Source: Macrobrachium rosenbergii
Lineage: Eukaryota > Arthropoda > Malacostraca > Decapoda > Palaemonidae
Direction: 5' to 3'
NCBI RefSeq assembly: GCF_040412425.1
Contig: NC_089756.1
Location: 2,576,498 to 2,640,497 of the forward strand
DNA: 64,000 nucleotides
In this document: in pieces, positions 10,479 to 21,315 of the stretch
Numbering within the stretch: position 1 is the first letter of the stretch
Layout of the letters: every line of letters starts with the position of its first letter
Program-made: the position numbers and the translations under genes
Notes under the pieces: model-generated
Database searches by the model: none
What the model was told of the DNA's origin: nothing
The model's input: the letters and a program-made list of their open reading frames with translations, nothing else

Positions 10479-10569
10479 CACCGGGTGACACAGAGGACCT
10501 TCCTCAGAAATAGATTTTCCTCTGTCAAAATCCCTTTTCTGAGTTCAGTCCCGTGTCAGCCGGTGAAAT
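10479..10569. repeat. DIRS B internal complementary region (ICR)
   Basis: Positions 10479-10534 are the reverse complement of the element's left tip, including CAGAAATAGATTTTCCTCTG. Positions 10535-10569 are the reverse complement of its right tip (TTTTCTGAGTTCAGTCCCG). The two halves meet at CCC|TTTT (10534/10535). Because the ICR joins both outer ends, it matches the junction of a circular intermediate, as known for DIRS replication. Confidence 0.92.
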
Positions 10570-11150
10570 AGTGATAGAGAATCATGCCAAGACTGCTACT
10601 ACTGGAAAAAGGGGGTAACCTGAAGAAAAGGCAAAATTGTAAAATAACTTTAATTAAGGAATCTCTTCCATGAAGCAAGAATACTTAAAAGTAAGGCAAC
10701 TTAATCTTAAGGCACACCAATAAACTTAACACTACAAAACACTGGAGGTCCCCGGTCTGATGGGAAAAAACCTCAAAAATCTTAAAATTACTTAAAAGTA
10801 GTGAAACATGAAATGTGCACAGAACAAGAAATACAACCTTAAAACTATATATGTAAACTTAGGCTTAAACATGTAAGAGACAAGACTAATGAAAATAACA
10901 CACACAATTATCCGAGTGTGCGTGGAGCCAAACAAAAACTGTCCAGTACCCATAAAAGAAACAATTATGGCTAATCAGATTACAGTTTTCCATCATCAAA
11001 TACAAATATATCAATATGAAGAGCTAGGCAGCGAGGCATAAACAACCAGGAGAATAAGCAGAGAAGGAAATGAGGTAGGCGGGCGGGGGAAAAGGAAAGG
11101 ATATTATTATTTAAGGTGGGAGATGACACTTCCCACTGCTACAGTAGAAT
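10570..11150. other. DIRS B 3' untranslated region
   Basis: AT-rich DNA lies between the ICR and the YR stop codon. No open frame or motif is recognised apart from a purine-rich stretch near 11050-11100. Confidence 0.6.
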
Positions 11151-11154
11151 ATTT

Positions 11155-12060
11155 CAGGGCTTGAGTGATTTTAAATAGTGGCGTTTAAACACTAGAGGTG
11201 ATTTCCAACCCGTATATTTTGATAACTCTGAAAAGTCCATATTATGAAAATAATTAATAGAAGTAGCCACTGCTCGAATATCATGAACTTTAGGAACTGA
11301 GTCTGGGTTGGCTTGTTTAATGAAATACAGAATTTGTTGTCTTATACCATTAAGAGAAAGAGTACCACCTTTCTCCCTGATAAAAAAGAGGACCCGACTT
11401 ACTCTGTGGAGTTCTTGAGAGGTAAGATTTAAGTGTATGGACTGGACATAAAGATTGATCTTGAGGAAGGGGCACCACCTTCCAAGGAGACCACCTGTCC
11501 TGTGGGTCTTCGTTCTTAGCTAAAAATCTAGGGTCAGGGGAGAGGAGGACTTCTCCGGATGGGAGGAAGTTAACAAAATTATCACCTCTAGTGAGAGCTG
11601 ACAGCTCTGAAATTCTAGCACCTGAAGCCAAACTAAGTAAAAATAAGGTTTTCCTTAACAGATCCTGATAAGAGCAGTGGAAGTTATCCAACTCTGACGC
11701 TAACTTAAGGACGTCATTGAGAAACCAAGTAACCGAATGTGGGCGTGATACTGGTCTCAGGCAGTGCATGCTCTGGGGATGGATGAAAAATAAGAATCTG
11801 TAAGGTCGATTTTAAAGCCGTAAAGAAATACTTTCTTCAATGCCGACTTGACTGTGGTAATAGTGGCGGGAGCCAGACCTTTCTCAAACAGTGACCTAAA
11901 GAAGGAAACTCCTAAATTAGTCGTCATAATTTTGGCTTCAGATGCTTTCAGGAAGGAGGCTAACTTTTTGACTGCTGAGTCATATTGTCTAATAGTAGAA
12001 TCTCTTTTATTTGATTCTAAAAACAGAGTGTTGACAGGGTCAATGTTTGCTCCTTTTTGA
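11155..12060 (-). pseudogene. DIRS B tyrosine recombinase (all catalytic motifs, frameshifted)
   Basis: The YR is read in three overlapping minus-strand frames. The N-terminal SAM-like region lies at about 11757-12060 (RDSTIRQYDSAVKKLASFLK, later LAPATITTVKSALKKVF). The catalytic domain begins at 11350-11769 with TLFLLSLASGARISEL, holding the first catalytic Arg. A one-base shift near 11370 leads into the C-terminal part, which carries PKVHDIRAVATS (the His-x-x-Arg pair), YTGWKSP and FKRHYLKSL with the Tyr nucleophile, ending with a stop near 11157. All four catalytic positions R-H-R-Y are therefore preserved. Frameshifts near 11770 and 11370 are the visible lesions. Confidence 0.85.
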
Positions 12061-12612
12061 GCTGCGAACTTTATAAAGTCCATAAAGCTAGGGCATCTTG
12101 AATCCTTGAGGAAGCTGACACAGTCTTGGTTTGTACTGTCTGGGTCAGAATGGGCTTGGGAATCCGAAGACTCCGCAAGCCCAGTTCCTGAAGGAGAGGG
12201 AACCAATTGCTCTGCGGCCAATAGGGGGCTACCAGAGCTGGTTGACCTTTGAATGTCCTTAGTTTGTGTAAAACTTTCAGCAGCAAATTTATTGGAGGGA
12301 ACAGATAAATTCTCTCCCAATTGTTCCAATCTACTGTCATTGCGTCTGTGGCGAACGCCTGAGGGTCCAGGTTGGGGGCTACGTAACAGGGGAGCTTGAA
12401 GTTGCTCTCCATTGCGAACAGATCCACTTGGAGTCCCAGAACCCGGCGGCAAATCCATTGGAAAGATTCCGCATCCAGGGACCACTCCGTCTCCAACGGG
12501 GTAGTCCTGGACAGGGAATCCGCCACCACGTTCCGGACACCTGCTAGGTGGGTGGCTGACAGGTGCCAACCGTGCTTGTTCGCCAGGGAGAAGATAGCTA
12601 CCATCACTTGGT
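12061..12612 (-). pseudogene. DIRS B RNase H C-terminus and post-RNase H domain
   Basis: The minus-strand frame at 12071-12607 opens with the end of RNase H (LSATHLAGVRNVVADSLSR) and continues into the DIRS-specific block LQVDLFAMESNFKLPCYVA, ATDAMTVDWNNW and LVAPYWPQSNWFPLL. This region lies between RNase H and YR in DIRS elements; in some it contains a methyltransferase-like fold, which I cannot confirm here. It matches the block in DIRS A at 8290-8560, showing that the two elements are distant relatives. Confidence 0.75.
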
Positions 12613-13803
12613 TTACTCGACCTGATTTGGAGCCCCCTGTTGATGCAATGAACTACCACTGCGCTGTCTAACACCAACCTGATATGAATCCGATTGGGGG
12701 CGGATTTTCTTCAGCGTTAGAAAGACCGCCATGGCTTCCAGGGTGTTTATATGGAACTGCTGAAACATTGTGGACCACGTTCCCTGTACTTTCTGTTTTG
12801 GTGAATATCCCCCCCAGCCGCTTAGAGAAGCGTCTGTGTGGATAACTAGTGCCGGAGGGGGAAACTGAAGTGGAACTGTTTTGGACAGGCCCTTGACTGT
12901 GGTCCAAGGCCGCAGTCTTGTCTTTAAGATCTGAGGGATAGAGGAGACCTTGTCCCTGAGCTTGGTGTTTGCTCGACTCCGCCACACTCTGTTTATGTCT
13001 TTTAATTTGGCTTTCAAGAGCAGGTCTGTCACTGAGGCAAATTGGAGAGACCCGAGGACCCTTTCCTGGGACCGACGGGATGCTGACTGATTTTTGAGAA
13101 ACCTCTTGGTGAGAGATGCTATCTCTTTCCTCTTGGAAGGAGGGAGAGATAACGTGTGGGAGGACAGGTCCCACTGAAGACCCAGCCACTGAAACCGAGA
13201 CTCCGGAGTCAGGCGGGACTTCTCCCTGTTCAGCTGAAAACCCAATGACTCTAGGAAATTGGTGACTATGGACGTGGCTTCTTGACACTCCGGAACAGTT
13301 GGAGCCCAGATTATCCAGTCGTCCAGGTACGCTGCTAGGGAGATTCCTTGGGACCGGAGCTGCTGTACTACCGTATCCGCCAGCTTGGTGAATATCCTGG
13401 GTGCAATGTTCAGACCGAAGGGCATGACCCTGAAGGAGTAGGCTTGATTCGAGTCTGAAACCGAGGAACTGAGAGAAGTTCCGCGCAACCGGGACGTGAT
13501 AATAAGCGTCTGAAAGATTGATAGAGGTGGTGACGGCTCCACGGAAGTAGAGTCCGAACCTGAGCTACCGTAAGCATGCGAAACTTGTCGCATTTTATGT
13601 AGAGATTTAGACACGATAGATCCAGGATCACTCTTTGCTGATCGAGTCTTTTTGGGAACAGTGAATAGCCTGCCTTGAAACTTTAGGTGCCTTGCTTTCT
13701 TTATTGCCCGTTTGTTGAGCAATTCTGTTACATAATCCTGTAGGATTGATGTGGGTGGCTGGTAAAATCTGTTTAGAGGGGAGGATTCTTGATCCAGCTC
13801 CAC
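12613..13803 (-). pseudogene. DIRS B reverse transcriptase and RNase H core
   Basis: The 396-codon minus-strand frame begins with an RT finger region (YVTELLNKRAIKKA, LFTVPKK). A local frameshift makes the next block, RVILDLSCLNLYIKCDKFRM, appear only in the overlapping frame at 13410-13631. The main frame then resumes with SFRVMPFGLNIAPRIFTKL, the catalytic AYLDDWIIWA (YLDD at about 13318-13329) and the thumb region, followed by RNase H (LVIHTDASLSGWGGY, then HINTLEAMAVFLTLKK). Two compensating frameshifts near 13.63 and 13.45 kb are the only visible lesions, so the copy is comparatively young. Confidence 0.85.
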
Positions 13804-14435
13804 CTAGTCCCTTGGACACAATGCTGTGTGCCCAAGGGCTGAAGGTCCATTGGTCCCTGAACCAATACAGGCGACCGCCTACCTGCGTTCTCTCAGTGGG
13901 AGGGGCGGGTTTGTTCCCTCTACCACGTCCTCTCCCCCTTGGGGTGGTGTTAGACCTTCCTCTGTGGGGGCCTTGCCCTTCCTCCCCTTGCAACCCTATT
14001 GAGGCCGTGAAAAATCCACGGCCTTCATATGTAGGGTTGTATGCTGGTGAGGATACATAGGAGGGCCGCTGGTTGGACCAACACGTACTGTTGGGGTTGG
14101 GACTTAGAGGTAGATGGCTGGGCCACTGCCGAGACCGGGACGGCTTGAACCACCGCCTGATGGGGCCTCTTATGTCTCCTGAACCTTTTTCCTCCTCTCG
14201 TCTGGGGGCCGGCCGATTCTGGGGTCTTGCGCTTATAAGTGGGAATTCCCCACCGAGCGCGCAGACTCTGATTGGCCCGTGTAGCCTCAGACATGACGGA
14301 TGTAACCTCTCCTTCAGGGAAGAGGTTAGGTCCCCAGATTGAACTTTTAATGAGCTTGTTAGGCTCGTGGCGGATTGTAGCGTCAGCAAAAATAAATTTT
14401 CTGCATTCCAGCCTAGCCATAACAAACTCATGCAA
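13628..14435 (-). pseudogene. DIRS B gag-like ORF, C-terminal part
   Basis: Two overlapping minus-strand frames cover this segment: 14025-14435, starting MHEFVMARLECRKFIFADAT, and 13628-14431. They contain basic and Gly/Arg-rich stretches (TPRGRGRGRGNKPAPP) and Pro/Gln-rich sequence of the kind seen at gag C-termini that bind nucleic acid. The segment lies directly upstream of the RT finger region. No named domain is recognised; assignment rests on position and composition. Confidence 0.5.
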
Positions 14436-14973
14436 GTCTAACTGGAAGCTCGCCAGGAAAGACTTAGCTAGGACCTGGAAAAAGGGTTCGTCCGAGCGGA
14501 GGCGGCAGTAGCCTCAGTAAGACAGCCGGAGCTCAAGGACTGGGCTAACTTAGTCCGGGTCTCAAACTCCGCTTTAACAATGATTCCGGCAGCTTAGGGA
14601 GTTATTCGCTAAACTGCGTGGAAGCGCAAAGAGGGTCCAGCTTGCCTACAGTGAAAGTGGACGGGGCGTCCACCCAGAACTCGTTACTTCCTGGGAGTAC
14701 CAGGGAAGTAGGGTCTGTTTCCCTTAATTGAGGAAAGGATTCCCGTCAAAGCATGCTCGGGTCGTAGCCAGAGCAATTTTGTCCATGCAAGGAGTGGGAA
14801 GATCTTCTCCCAGGGTGAACATCGTGAAATTGCCCTTGAAAGGGGTCAATTTTGTGTTCACTGCCTGCCACTCCGTCAGAGTGCGCAGGAGAGCCGACTG
14901 GGCTTGGTCTCTAGGGATGATGACAGTCTCCTAGGTACCTTGTCTGACCGAATCCAGGCTTCTTCAGTAAGCC

Positions 14974-15690
14974 TCACGAAGCCAGGATAAGGGGCAAGAG
15001 ATCGGGGAAGAACTCCAACTCCTCCAACCGTCTCGTGCCCAGACCGTCTAAGGTAAGTTTGCCATCATGTTGGATGGCCCGGAGTGCGAACCGCCAAGGG
15101 TTTCCGACATCAAACGGCGGGAGGTCCGCAGTGTCGGGGATAGAATACTGCGGTTCTGCTTTAGGTTGGCGAGCCAAACCTGCCAGTATATTGTCATAGT
15201 TGGCAAACTTATCTGAGATCTTCTCAAACCTAGAATCTAGGTCCTCCGTGAACTTTTTGTATAGTTCAGTGGCCAGGGCTTGCGCATCAAAAAGAGGCTG
15301 GCGAGGAGGGCTTGGTTTTGCCGCCCTCTTACTCGCGCCCTTGCCGGAGGAGCTAGATTTACTCCCGGAGGCTACCGGTCCTGAAACCTTAGCCTTCGAC
15401 GGGGGGAAGGGCAATGCCTTCTTGGAAGTCGAGGACTTATAGCCCTTCGCCTTCCATGAAGTCTTCAACTTGGGGATAGCAGACGGAGCTCTATCACCCA
15501 AAGAGGAAGACTTCACAAAACCTGCAAATGAAGACACAGATGAAGCAGGGGAGTCAAACAAAGGGGGGCCCACCCCAATATCCTCACTTACCTCACCACT
15601 TACCACCTGGTCCTGCTCCGTATTCATTGGTTCCAAGTCGAGATTTAGGGCGGCAACATCTTCCGAGACCTCGGCGTACATGATGTCCAC
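14974..15690 (-). pseudogene. DIRS B gag-like ORF, central part
   Basis: This is a 238-codon minus-strand frame. Its N-terminal third is acidic (YAEVSEDVAALNLDLEP). The middle is Ser/Lys/Pro-rich and basic (KSSSSGKGASKRAAKPSPP). The C-terminal third looks folded and helical (ALATELYKKFTEDLDSRFEKI). It lies between the Cys-rich N-terminal segment and the C-terminal gag segment in the order expected of DIRS ORF1. The region 14440-14970 between them is decayed, with no long frame. Confidence 0.55.
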
Positions 15691-16244
15691 TTGAGGTGGC
15701 TGGGTCGCATCACGGATCTGTTGGATAATAGGGGTGGCAAGTTCTTCTGGTACTGCAGCGCGCCACCCGTGCGCGGGGGTAAAGCAAGTCCCTCAACCTG
15801 GCGTCGGGACGTAGGGCTTCCCCGACGGAACATTCCTGCCGAACCCAGCCACCCAGGCCCGGAGGGATTCAAGGCAGACTTCTTGGAAGTTTCATCCGCC
15901 TGCAAGGAAACCTGCAGTTAGTCAGGAATGAAAAGACAGACGGAGAATATAAACAACGTATCGTATGAGGAGCATGGACCGGAGGAAAGAAGACTTTCAC
16001 TTACCGACTCGTCTTGGATGGTTGAGGAGAGAGCAAAGCAAACCTCACAGCCATCGGGGTGCCAAACAACCAGGTCGTCCAGTCGGACCGCACAACCAGC
16101 GTGGGTCCGGCACACTACGTGCCCGTAGGGTTGTTGAAGGGAGGCGGTACACCCCGGCTCCTCACAGCGAACAGTCTGTAAAGGTAACAGTACATGAACC
16201 TCACACTCTAAGCAAAATAAAGTCGGCAAGGCCGGGAAACTCAA
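15645..16244 (-). pseudogene. DIRS B gag-like ORF, Cys/His-rich N-terminus with candidate intron
   Basis: The minus-strand frame at 15918-16244 starts with Met at 16242-16244 and encodes a compact Cys/His cluster: FCLECEVHV, VRCEEPGC, YGHVVCRTHAGC and WHPDGCEVCFAL, probably zinc-binding. DIRS-type gag proteins of arthropods often begin with such a cluster. The frame would end at 15918, but a consensus donor (GTCG|GTAAGTG, intron start 16004) and acceptor (CTAACTGCAG|G, intron end 15912) define a 93-nt candidate intron that removes this stop and joins to the frame at 15645-15905. A further frameshift separates that frame from the central gag segment. Confidence 0.5.
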
Positions 16245-17867
16245 CTACAACCGGAATACTCCGGCGTAGAAGAACTACCAAATTAAACTGGGCCAATAAG
16301 CTTTAAATGCACAGAGTGGAAGGTAAGGATTCAGACCCCGGAAGACTCCGGGAATGAAGGAACGAGAAAAACCAGGAACCAACCATAAGGGCTGCCAGAA
16401 AATTAACTGGCGGAGCCCGGGTGTGGGACCGGAATCACGTATATGGTAGAACAAAATAATAATAATAACAATAATCAAAAATAACAATGATGGTAACACT
16501 CCGGAGACCGGAGGAGTCCGTTACGCTAGCGTGACATAGAATCATCCCACATTCACCTCCCCGCCGGAGAAACAAATGGGTAAAGGATCTATGTTCATAA
16601 CATACGGTGGGGCCACACCTAAACCCTAACCGTAGCTCGATGGGGAGACGAGAGGTTGAGACAGGATTCAACACGCTCGAGCAAACAAACCACCCACCCC
16701 ACCACAGCGAAGCTGGGGACGATATGGGAGGAGCGAATCCCTCTACCAATAGGAGGAGTCCCTGACTCGGAGAAAACGCCATCTAGCGTCACCCGCACGC
16801 AAGTCGCAAAGCTGAGGGGAGGGGGGTAGTGAAGAGGAGTAGGCTACCGGAAGGGAGAGGAGACAAGGAGAACATGACACCCGCTCAACTGCATCCTTCC
16901 TTCCCAATGAACTTGGAAGGGAAGCCTACTCCAGGGAGCTACACAGCCCAAAGCCCAACTCCTCTTAGGCGTAGCCTAATATAAACCTAACCTAGTATAG
17001 GTTAGGAAGGAGAAAGGGGTGTAAAAGGAGAGGAGGAACCAACAGGGAGAGAAATTTTTGTGCCGAGAGCCAACCAGGAGCAGTAGGGGATAAGTAGGCG
17101 ACTAGCCTAGAGGAAACACATCCAAAGAACTCGATTCCCCGAAATTGAAGGAAGAGGACTAAGGGGCTCACTCTGACCCTAAAACGATCCCTGTGGAAAC
17201 AGCAACCAAAACTCCCTCAACCTGATCTCCGCACCCAGGGCAAGGGATGGAGCCCACACTACAACCATCATATGAAAACAATCAAAATAAAATTACGTTC
17301 ACAGGAAGTGTAGCCTACCTCGGGGGGGAGGCCCACCAGAGGTAAACTACACAACCAAAAACAATAAACAAATAAAATTAAAAATACTAAAACTAAAAGA
17401 AGAGCACCATCTTCAAGAATAACATAATAGCCTATGAGACTAAATGAAAAAGAACCCAACCTGGTGGGGGGGGGGGGTACTTGGACGGAGCAACTCCCTA
17501 AGAGAGGCCGACAGGCCAAAAATGCAAAACAAAAACTAAAATTGGAGGGGGAGCCACCGCACGGAACCACCAGGAAGGAATTCAAGGGCTAAAATCTATA
17601 TATATAGCGACTAGGAGAAAACTCCAACCGAAAAGAACAGAAGGAGTAAGCCTGCATGGTCGACATGGCTGACTGGGGACGCCGTGGCGTCATAAGAAGA
17701 TCCCAATATTTATGAAAATACGAGACCAAAACAGCCATAAACAGATCAAAAACCCCACAAGAAGATGGTACTTAACTTAGAGATGGAAAAGGTGCTCGAA
17801 GCCATTGTAGATGAAGCAAAAAACAATCCAAAAAAGGGACGAGCACACAAAAGAAGCGAACGTATCA
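16245..17867. other. DIRS B 5' untranslated region
   Basis: 1.6 kb between the right terminal repeat and the gag start codon. It is purine-rich on the plus strand, includes a G homopolymer (about 17464-17477), and has no long reading frame with recognisable content. A transcription start would be expected in or next to the terminal repeat, but no core promoter is visible with confidence. Confidence 0.5.
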
Positions 17868-18174
17868 CGTGCTAGAAAATGGAATGAAGTAGGTGGCGCT
17901 GGTGTCGCCGTCCTGGCGGGTGTTGAGGGTGGGAGCTGTAACGGCTCACCGCTCTTTACGGGGTTTTGATAAGGAGAGATCTTTCGAGTATATTTCCGTG
18001 GTAGTGGTATTTCACTCACCCTTCATTATACCGGCGTCTTCTAAAGACGATCGACTGGGGTAGTAACCCCAGCTTTCCTGAAAGCTCTTTTTCTCTGGTA
18101 TATCTAGCATTGTTATACCTAGAAATTCGTGCTGTAATGGAATTTCACCGGCTGACACGGGACTGAACTCAGAA
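17868..18174. repeat. DIRS B terminal inverted repeat (right; element 5' end)
   Basis: Inverse of the left repeat. It ends with CTGACACGGGACTGAACTCAGAA, and the last two A residues of AGAAAA are shared with the target. Confidence 0.9.
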
Positions 18175-18438
18175 AATGATATTTGAATAAGGCACTTTTC
18201 CAGTATCTATTTTGTAACATTCAATATCTGATTCATATGTTTCTCTTTATCCGAATATGTCGTAGTTACAGTTTCAAAGTGATATTCTTAAAATTCGTGT
18301 CAAATTAGAAAACAAGAAACTTATTGTTAAATGGCAAACTTACCCATTTTTCTATCATTACTAAATTTTGCTAGTCATTTACCTCCAAATGATTACAAGT
18401 TACTTGAGTAATTGGGAGGGCCTGCACAGGATCTTACA
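18175..18438 (-). repeat. BEL/Pao left LTR, inner segment
   Basis: Homologous to 23392-23655 of the sister LTR and ending ATCTTACA at 18438. The adjoining inner sequence reads, on the minus strand, AATAGGGGGCAG immediately before the LTR, a good polypurine tract. Confidence 0.85.
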
Positions 18439-18439
18439 C

Positions 18440-19310
18440 TGCCCCCTATTAGGTGAGGCACTTAATCACTTAGAAGATCCTGCTGCACAATTATGGGCAG
18501 CGCACGGCGTACACTTGGCACTGAGTTCACCCTCGAGGAGAATGCGCATCTTCGAGGCAGGTCTGAGGTACTCCCCGGTCTTTGTCTTCAGGCAGGCATT
18601 GCGCACACTTCCATCAGCACTGCGGATGACCTCGATGACTCATGCCAGAGGCCAAGTACCTCTTGGTTCCTTCTCATCCAAGGTTCCTTCTCATCCAAGG
18701 CGAGGACCATGTTGCTGTTTTGTAGGTCTCGACGTTTGGTAGTCCACCGTTGACCTTGGAGGAGGGGCAGGTACTCCTCCGTCCAGCGCCTCTAGAACAG
18801 GTTTGAGAGGTACGGGACTTGCCTCCAGCGGGGCCGCGAGCACTGATCGGTGCTGGCAGTGCCCCATGTATGACACGAACCAAGGGTCTGCTGTTCACTA
18901 TGGCTTCAACCTCACAAAAAAGGGTGTTGAGAAAGTCGTCTGTTAGTACCTGTTGCTGCCAGATGCCTTTCAGTACTCTTCTGATGGAGCGGATTTGATG
19001 CTTCCATACGCCTCCCCAGTGAGATAAGTACGGTGGATTGTACTGCCAGGAGATGCCCTTTGTTGCCAAGGTATCATTGATGGTGGTCTGGTTCAACTTC
19101 TTAAGCTTGTTGCAAAGCGTTGTGTCTACACCGACGAAGTTGGTCTCATTGTCGGACCTGATGGACTGGACAGGACCATGCCTGGCCACGAACCTCCACA
19201 ACGCATTGAGAAACGCATCTGTTTCCATGGAGTTGGCCACTTCAGTGTGGATAGCTTGAGAAGTGAGGCAGGTGAACAACACCCCTTATCTCTTTACCTC
19301 AGACCTCCCA
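18440..19310 (-). pseudogene. BEL/Pao integrase core and C-terminus
   Basis: The minus-strand frame at 18674-19282 contains LFTCLTSQAIHTEVANSMET, then VQSIRSDNETNF with the second catalytic Asp, and later PPYLSHWGGVWKHQIRSIRR, typical of BEL/Pao integrases. Upstream, in the same frame beyond a stop, lies HCFGPFLVKTGRSEVKR. The usual first catalytic Asp position before the FGPF motif reads His, and the expected Glu in the GGVWE position reads Lys, so the DDE triad is lost twice. The C-terminal domain (about 18450-18850) is frameshifted. Confidence 0.8.
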
Positions 19311-19740
19311 GTCTTCACAAGGAAGGGTCCGAAGCAGTGGGTGGTACTCTTCGTGAAGGATGGCTCCCCTGGGAAGTCGGTCCGGAGACAGATCAGCCAT
19401 CTCCTGGGTGATGGGGCGTGCGCAGGTAGCCCTGCACTTCACACAGCTTCTCACCACTGAACAGGTTACTGCGTTTGCTTGCACTGTCCAGAAACTTTGG
19501 CAAAGATCTGCCAGAAGGAAGTTCTGACCACAGTGTCCCAGCTTCTCATGCTGCCATCTAACTAGGAGACAGACTGCCGGTGATGTCTTGGGCAGGATGA
19601 TGGGGTGGGCAACGCTCTCGTCGCAGGGTGCATGCTGAAGGCAGCCGCCCACACTGGAGAAGACCTTCACATATGGTAGGCTTCAGCTTCACAATCTTGC
19701 TGGTCATCAGTATCTTTTGTTTGATCCCTTGGCCACAGGC
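19299..19740 (-). pseudogene. BEL/Pao integrase zinc-binding (H2C2) domain
   Basis: The minus-strand frame at 19299-19670 encodes HEKLGHCGQNFLLADLCQSF followed by VVRSCVKCRATCARP. The His and Cys spacing is that of the H2C2 integrase N-terminal zinc domain. It lies between RNase H and the integrase core, as in intact BEL/Pao pol. Confidence 0.75.
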
Positions 19741-19759
19741 AGCCACTTCTCTAGGGAAG

Positions 19760-20420
19760 GCTTCCCTCTGTGTGAGTTCCAGATGATGTTCTCGGCCACA
19801 GTCAGCCCCTCAACGCTCAGGCAATCACCAGAGGCGTTGTTGTGTCTTCTTGATAGGAGTCGCCACATCCAGACAACGCAGCAGTGGTGTTCGCTTGACT
19901 TCTGGGTCAACCTTCGGAGTAGCGATCTTCATGTTGCTCGGAGTTGCAGGCCATGATGACTCTGGACCCGCAAGGAACGCTAGTCCTTGAAACCACATCT
20001 TTGACGTCAGCAGCGAGTCAGTGCCGATTCCTCTGGAAACCAGGTCCACTGGGTTTTTGGCTGTGTCCACATACCTCCAGATTGACGCAATCGCCACAGA
20101 TGTCTGGTAGCGCACCTTGACGTTAAAGAGATACTTGAAGATCAATGTAGAATCGCTCCAGAACACTGATTCTGCAAGCTCCAGGCTGAGTTCTTTGTGT
20201 AGCTTGCAATCCATGCATGCTGCCACGACTGCTGCAGCCAGCTCGAGTCTGGAAATCGTAGTTGTCCTCTTCAGTGGTGCCACTCTAGATCATTCCACAA
20301 CGAGTGCGCAGCTGACTTTGCCGTCAGCACTCTCCATCCGAAGGTAAGTGGCCGTGCCGTACTCGACCTGGCTCACATCTGCAAAGTGATGCAATTGGTA
20401 GGCCTTCAAAGGCCCAAAGG
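19760..20420 (-). pseudogene. BEL/Pao RNase H
   Basis: Minus-strand blocks are HHFADVSQVEYGTATYLR (about 20345-20400) and, in the frame at 19825-20283, TISRLELAAAVVAACMDCKL, FWSDSTLIFKYL and IWRYVDTAKNPVDLVSRG. This is the characteristic order in BEL/Pao RNase H. A stop separates the two parts. Confidence 0.8.
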
Positions 20421-21250
20421 CTGGCGGGATAAAGCTCCTCAGGATCTTCAGGGCTTCTGGTGCAGCAGCTGGTCACACCATGCCTTCCATCTGCATGTTT
20501 CGGCTTCCTTCATGGCACCATCCCATCCCAGCTGCCCCCTACACATGTCCTGTAGTAACATCTTGGCAGGCAGCGTGGAGGGCGCGACGAGCCCCAACGG
20601 TTCGTAGACGTAGGGCACAATGGAGAGGACACCTCTTCTGGTGTGTGGTCTTTCTTTCAGGCTGATCTTGAATTTGAAATAGTCTCCCTCCATGGACCAG
20701 TGGATCCCCAGTGTGCACTCTACAGGGAGTTCATCCTTGCTGAGGTCCAAGCTTGCGACGGAGGCATCTCGTTTGGACTCCGGCACAGCAGACAGCACGT
20801 TTCTACTGCTGGAGGTCCACTGGTTAAGTCGCCAGCCCCCGTCATGGCAAAGTGAGAGCAGCTCCTGGATGAGTTTCTTCAGGTATTCTTCGTTGTCGTG
20901 GGCCTTGAGAAGGTTATCGACGTAAAAACTAGTAGTGATGACCCGAGATGCTTCTTCACTGTACTTGTGACCGTGCTCTTCGGCTGTGCATCGCAGGGTG
21001 TAGTTCACACAGCATGGAGACGACCACATGCCGAACGCGTGCACGCCCATCATGTACTTTATCCAGTCTTGCGTTGTGTCGCCCTTTGGCCACCAGAGGA
21101 AACAAAGAAGGTCTGTCTTGTATGGGGACCTTGACTTGATGGAACGTTTAAATGGTTGTATAAGTGGGCGATTCTTCTCTGTGGATCATCTGTGTTGGCT
21201 TCCACAGCCCAAGCGGAGGAGTTGCTGAATCGCACAAACTAAGTGGCGTT
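20421..21250 (-). pseudogene. BEL/Pao reverse transcriptase (N-terminally deleted)
   Basis: The minus strand carries DLLCFLWWPKGDTTQDW (about 21090), then MMGVHAFGMWSSPCCVNYTL and SFYVDNLLKAHDN in the frame at 20448-21053, and later YVYEPLGLVAPSTLPAKMLL. The catalytic box reads YVDN rather than YVDD. The palm and fingers before the LWWP block, and all of the protease, are missing: the sequence passes within about 70 bp to the gag fragment, which indicates an internal deletion. Confidence 0.8.
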
Positions 21251-21315
21251 GCCTTCAGATTTTTCTATTTCCGTTGTTGGAAGATGCTGGTTTCTGTTGT
21301 ACTCTTGTTGTGCAG

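Larger units (their letters stand above)
10072..18174 (-). mobile_element. DIRS-type retrotransposon B, structurally full length, inside BEL/Pao LTR
   Basis: About 8.1 kb, bounded by terminal inverted repeats (10072-10425 and 17868-18174) and containing an internal complementary region at 10479-10569, close to the element's 3' end as in classical DIRS elements. The minus strand encodes, in order, a Cys/His-rich gag N-terminus, gag C-terminus, RT, RNase H, post-RNase H domain and YR with all catalytic motifs readable. Several single-base frameshifts interrupt the frames. There is no conventional target duplication. Comparison with the intact sister LTR shows a crossover at a shared AA dinucleotide (see findings). 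Confidence 0.9.
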
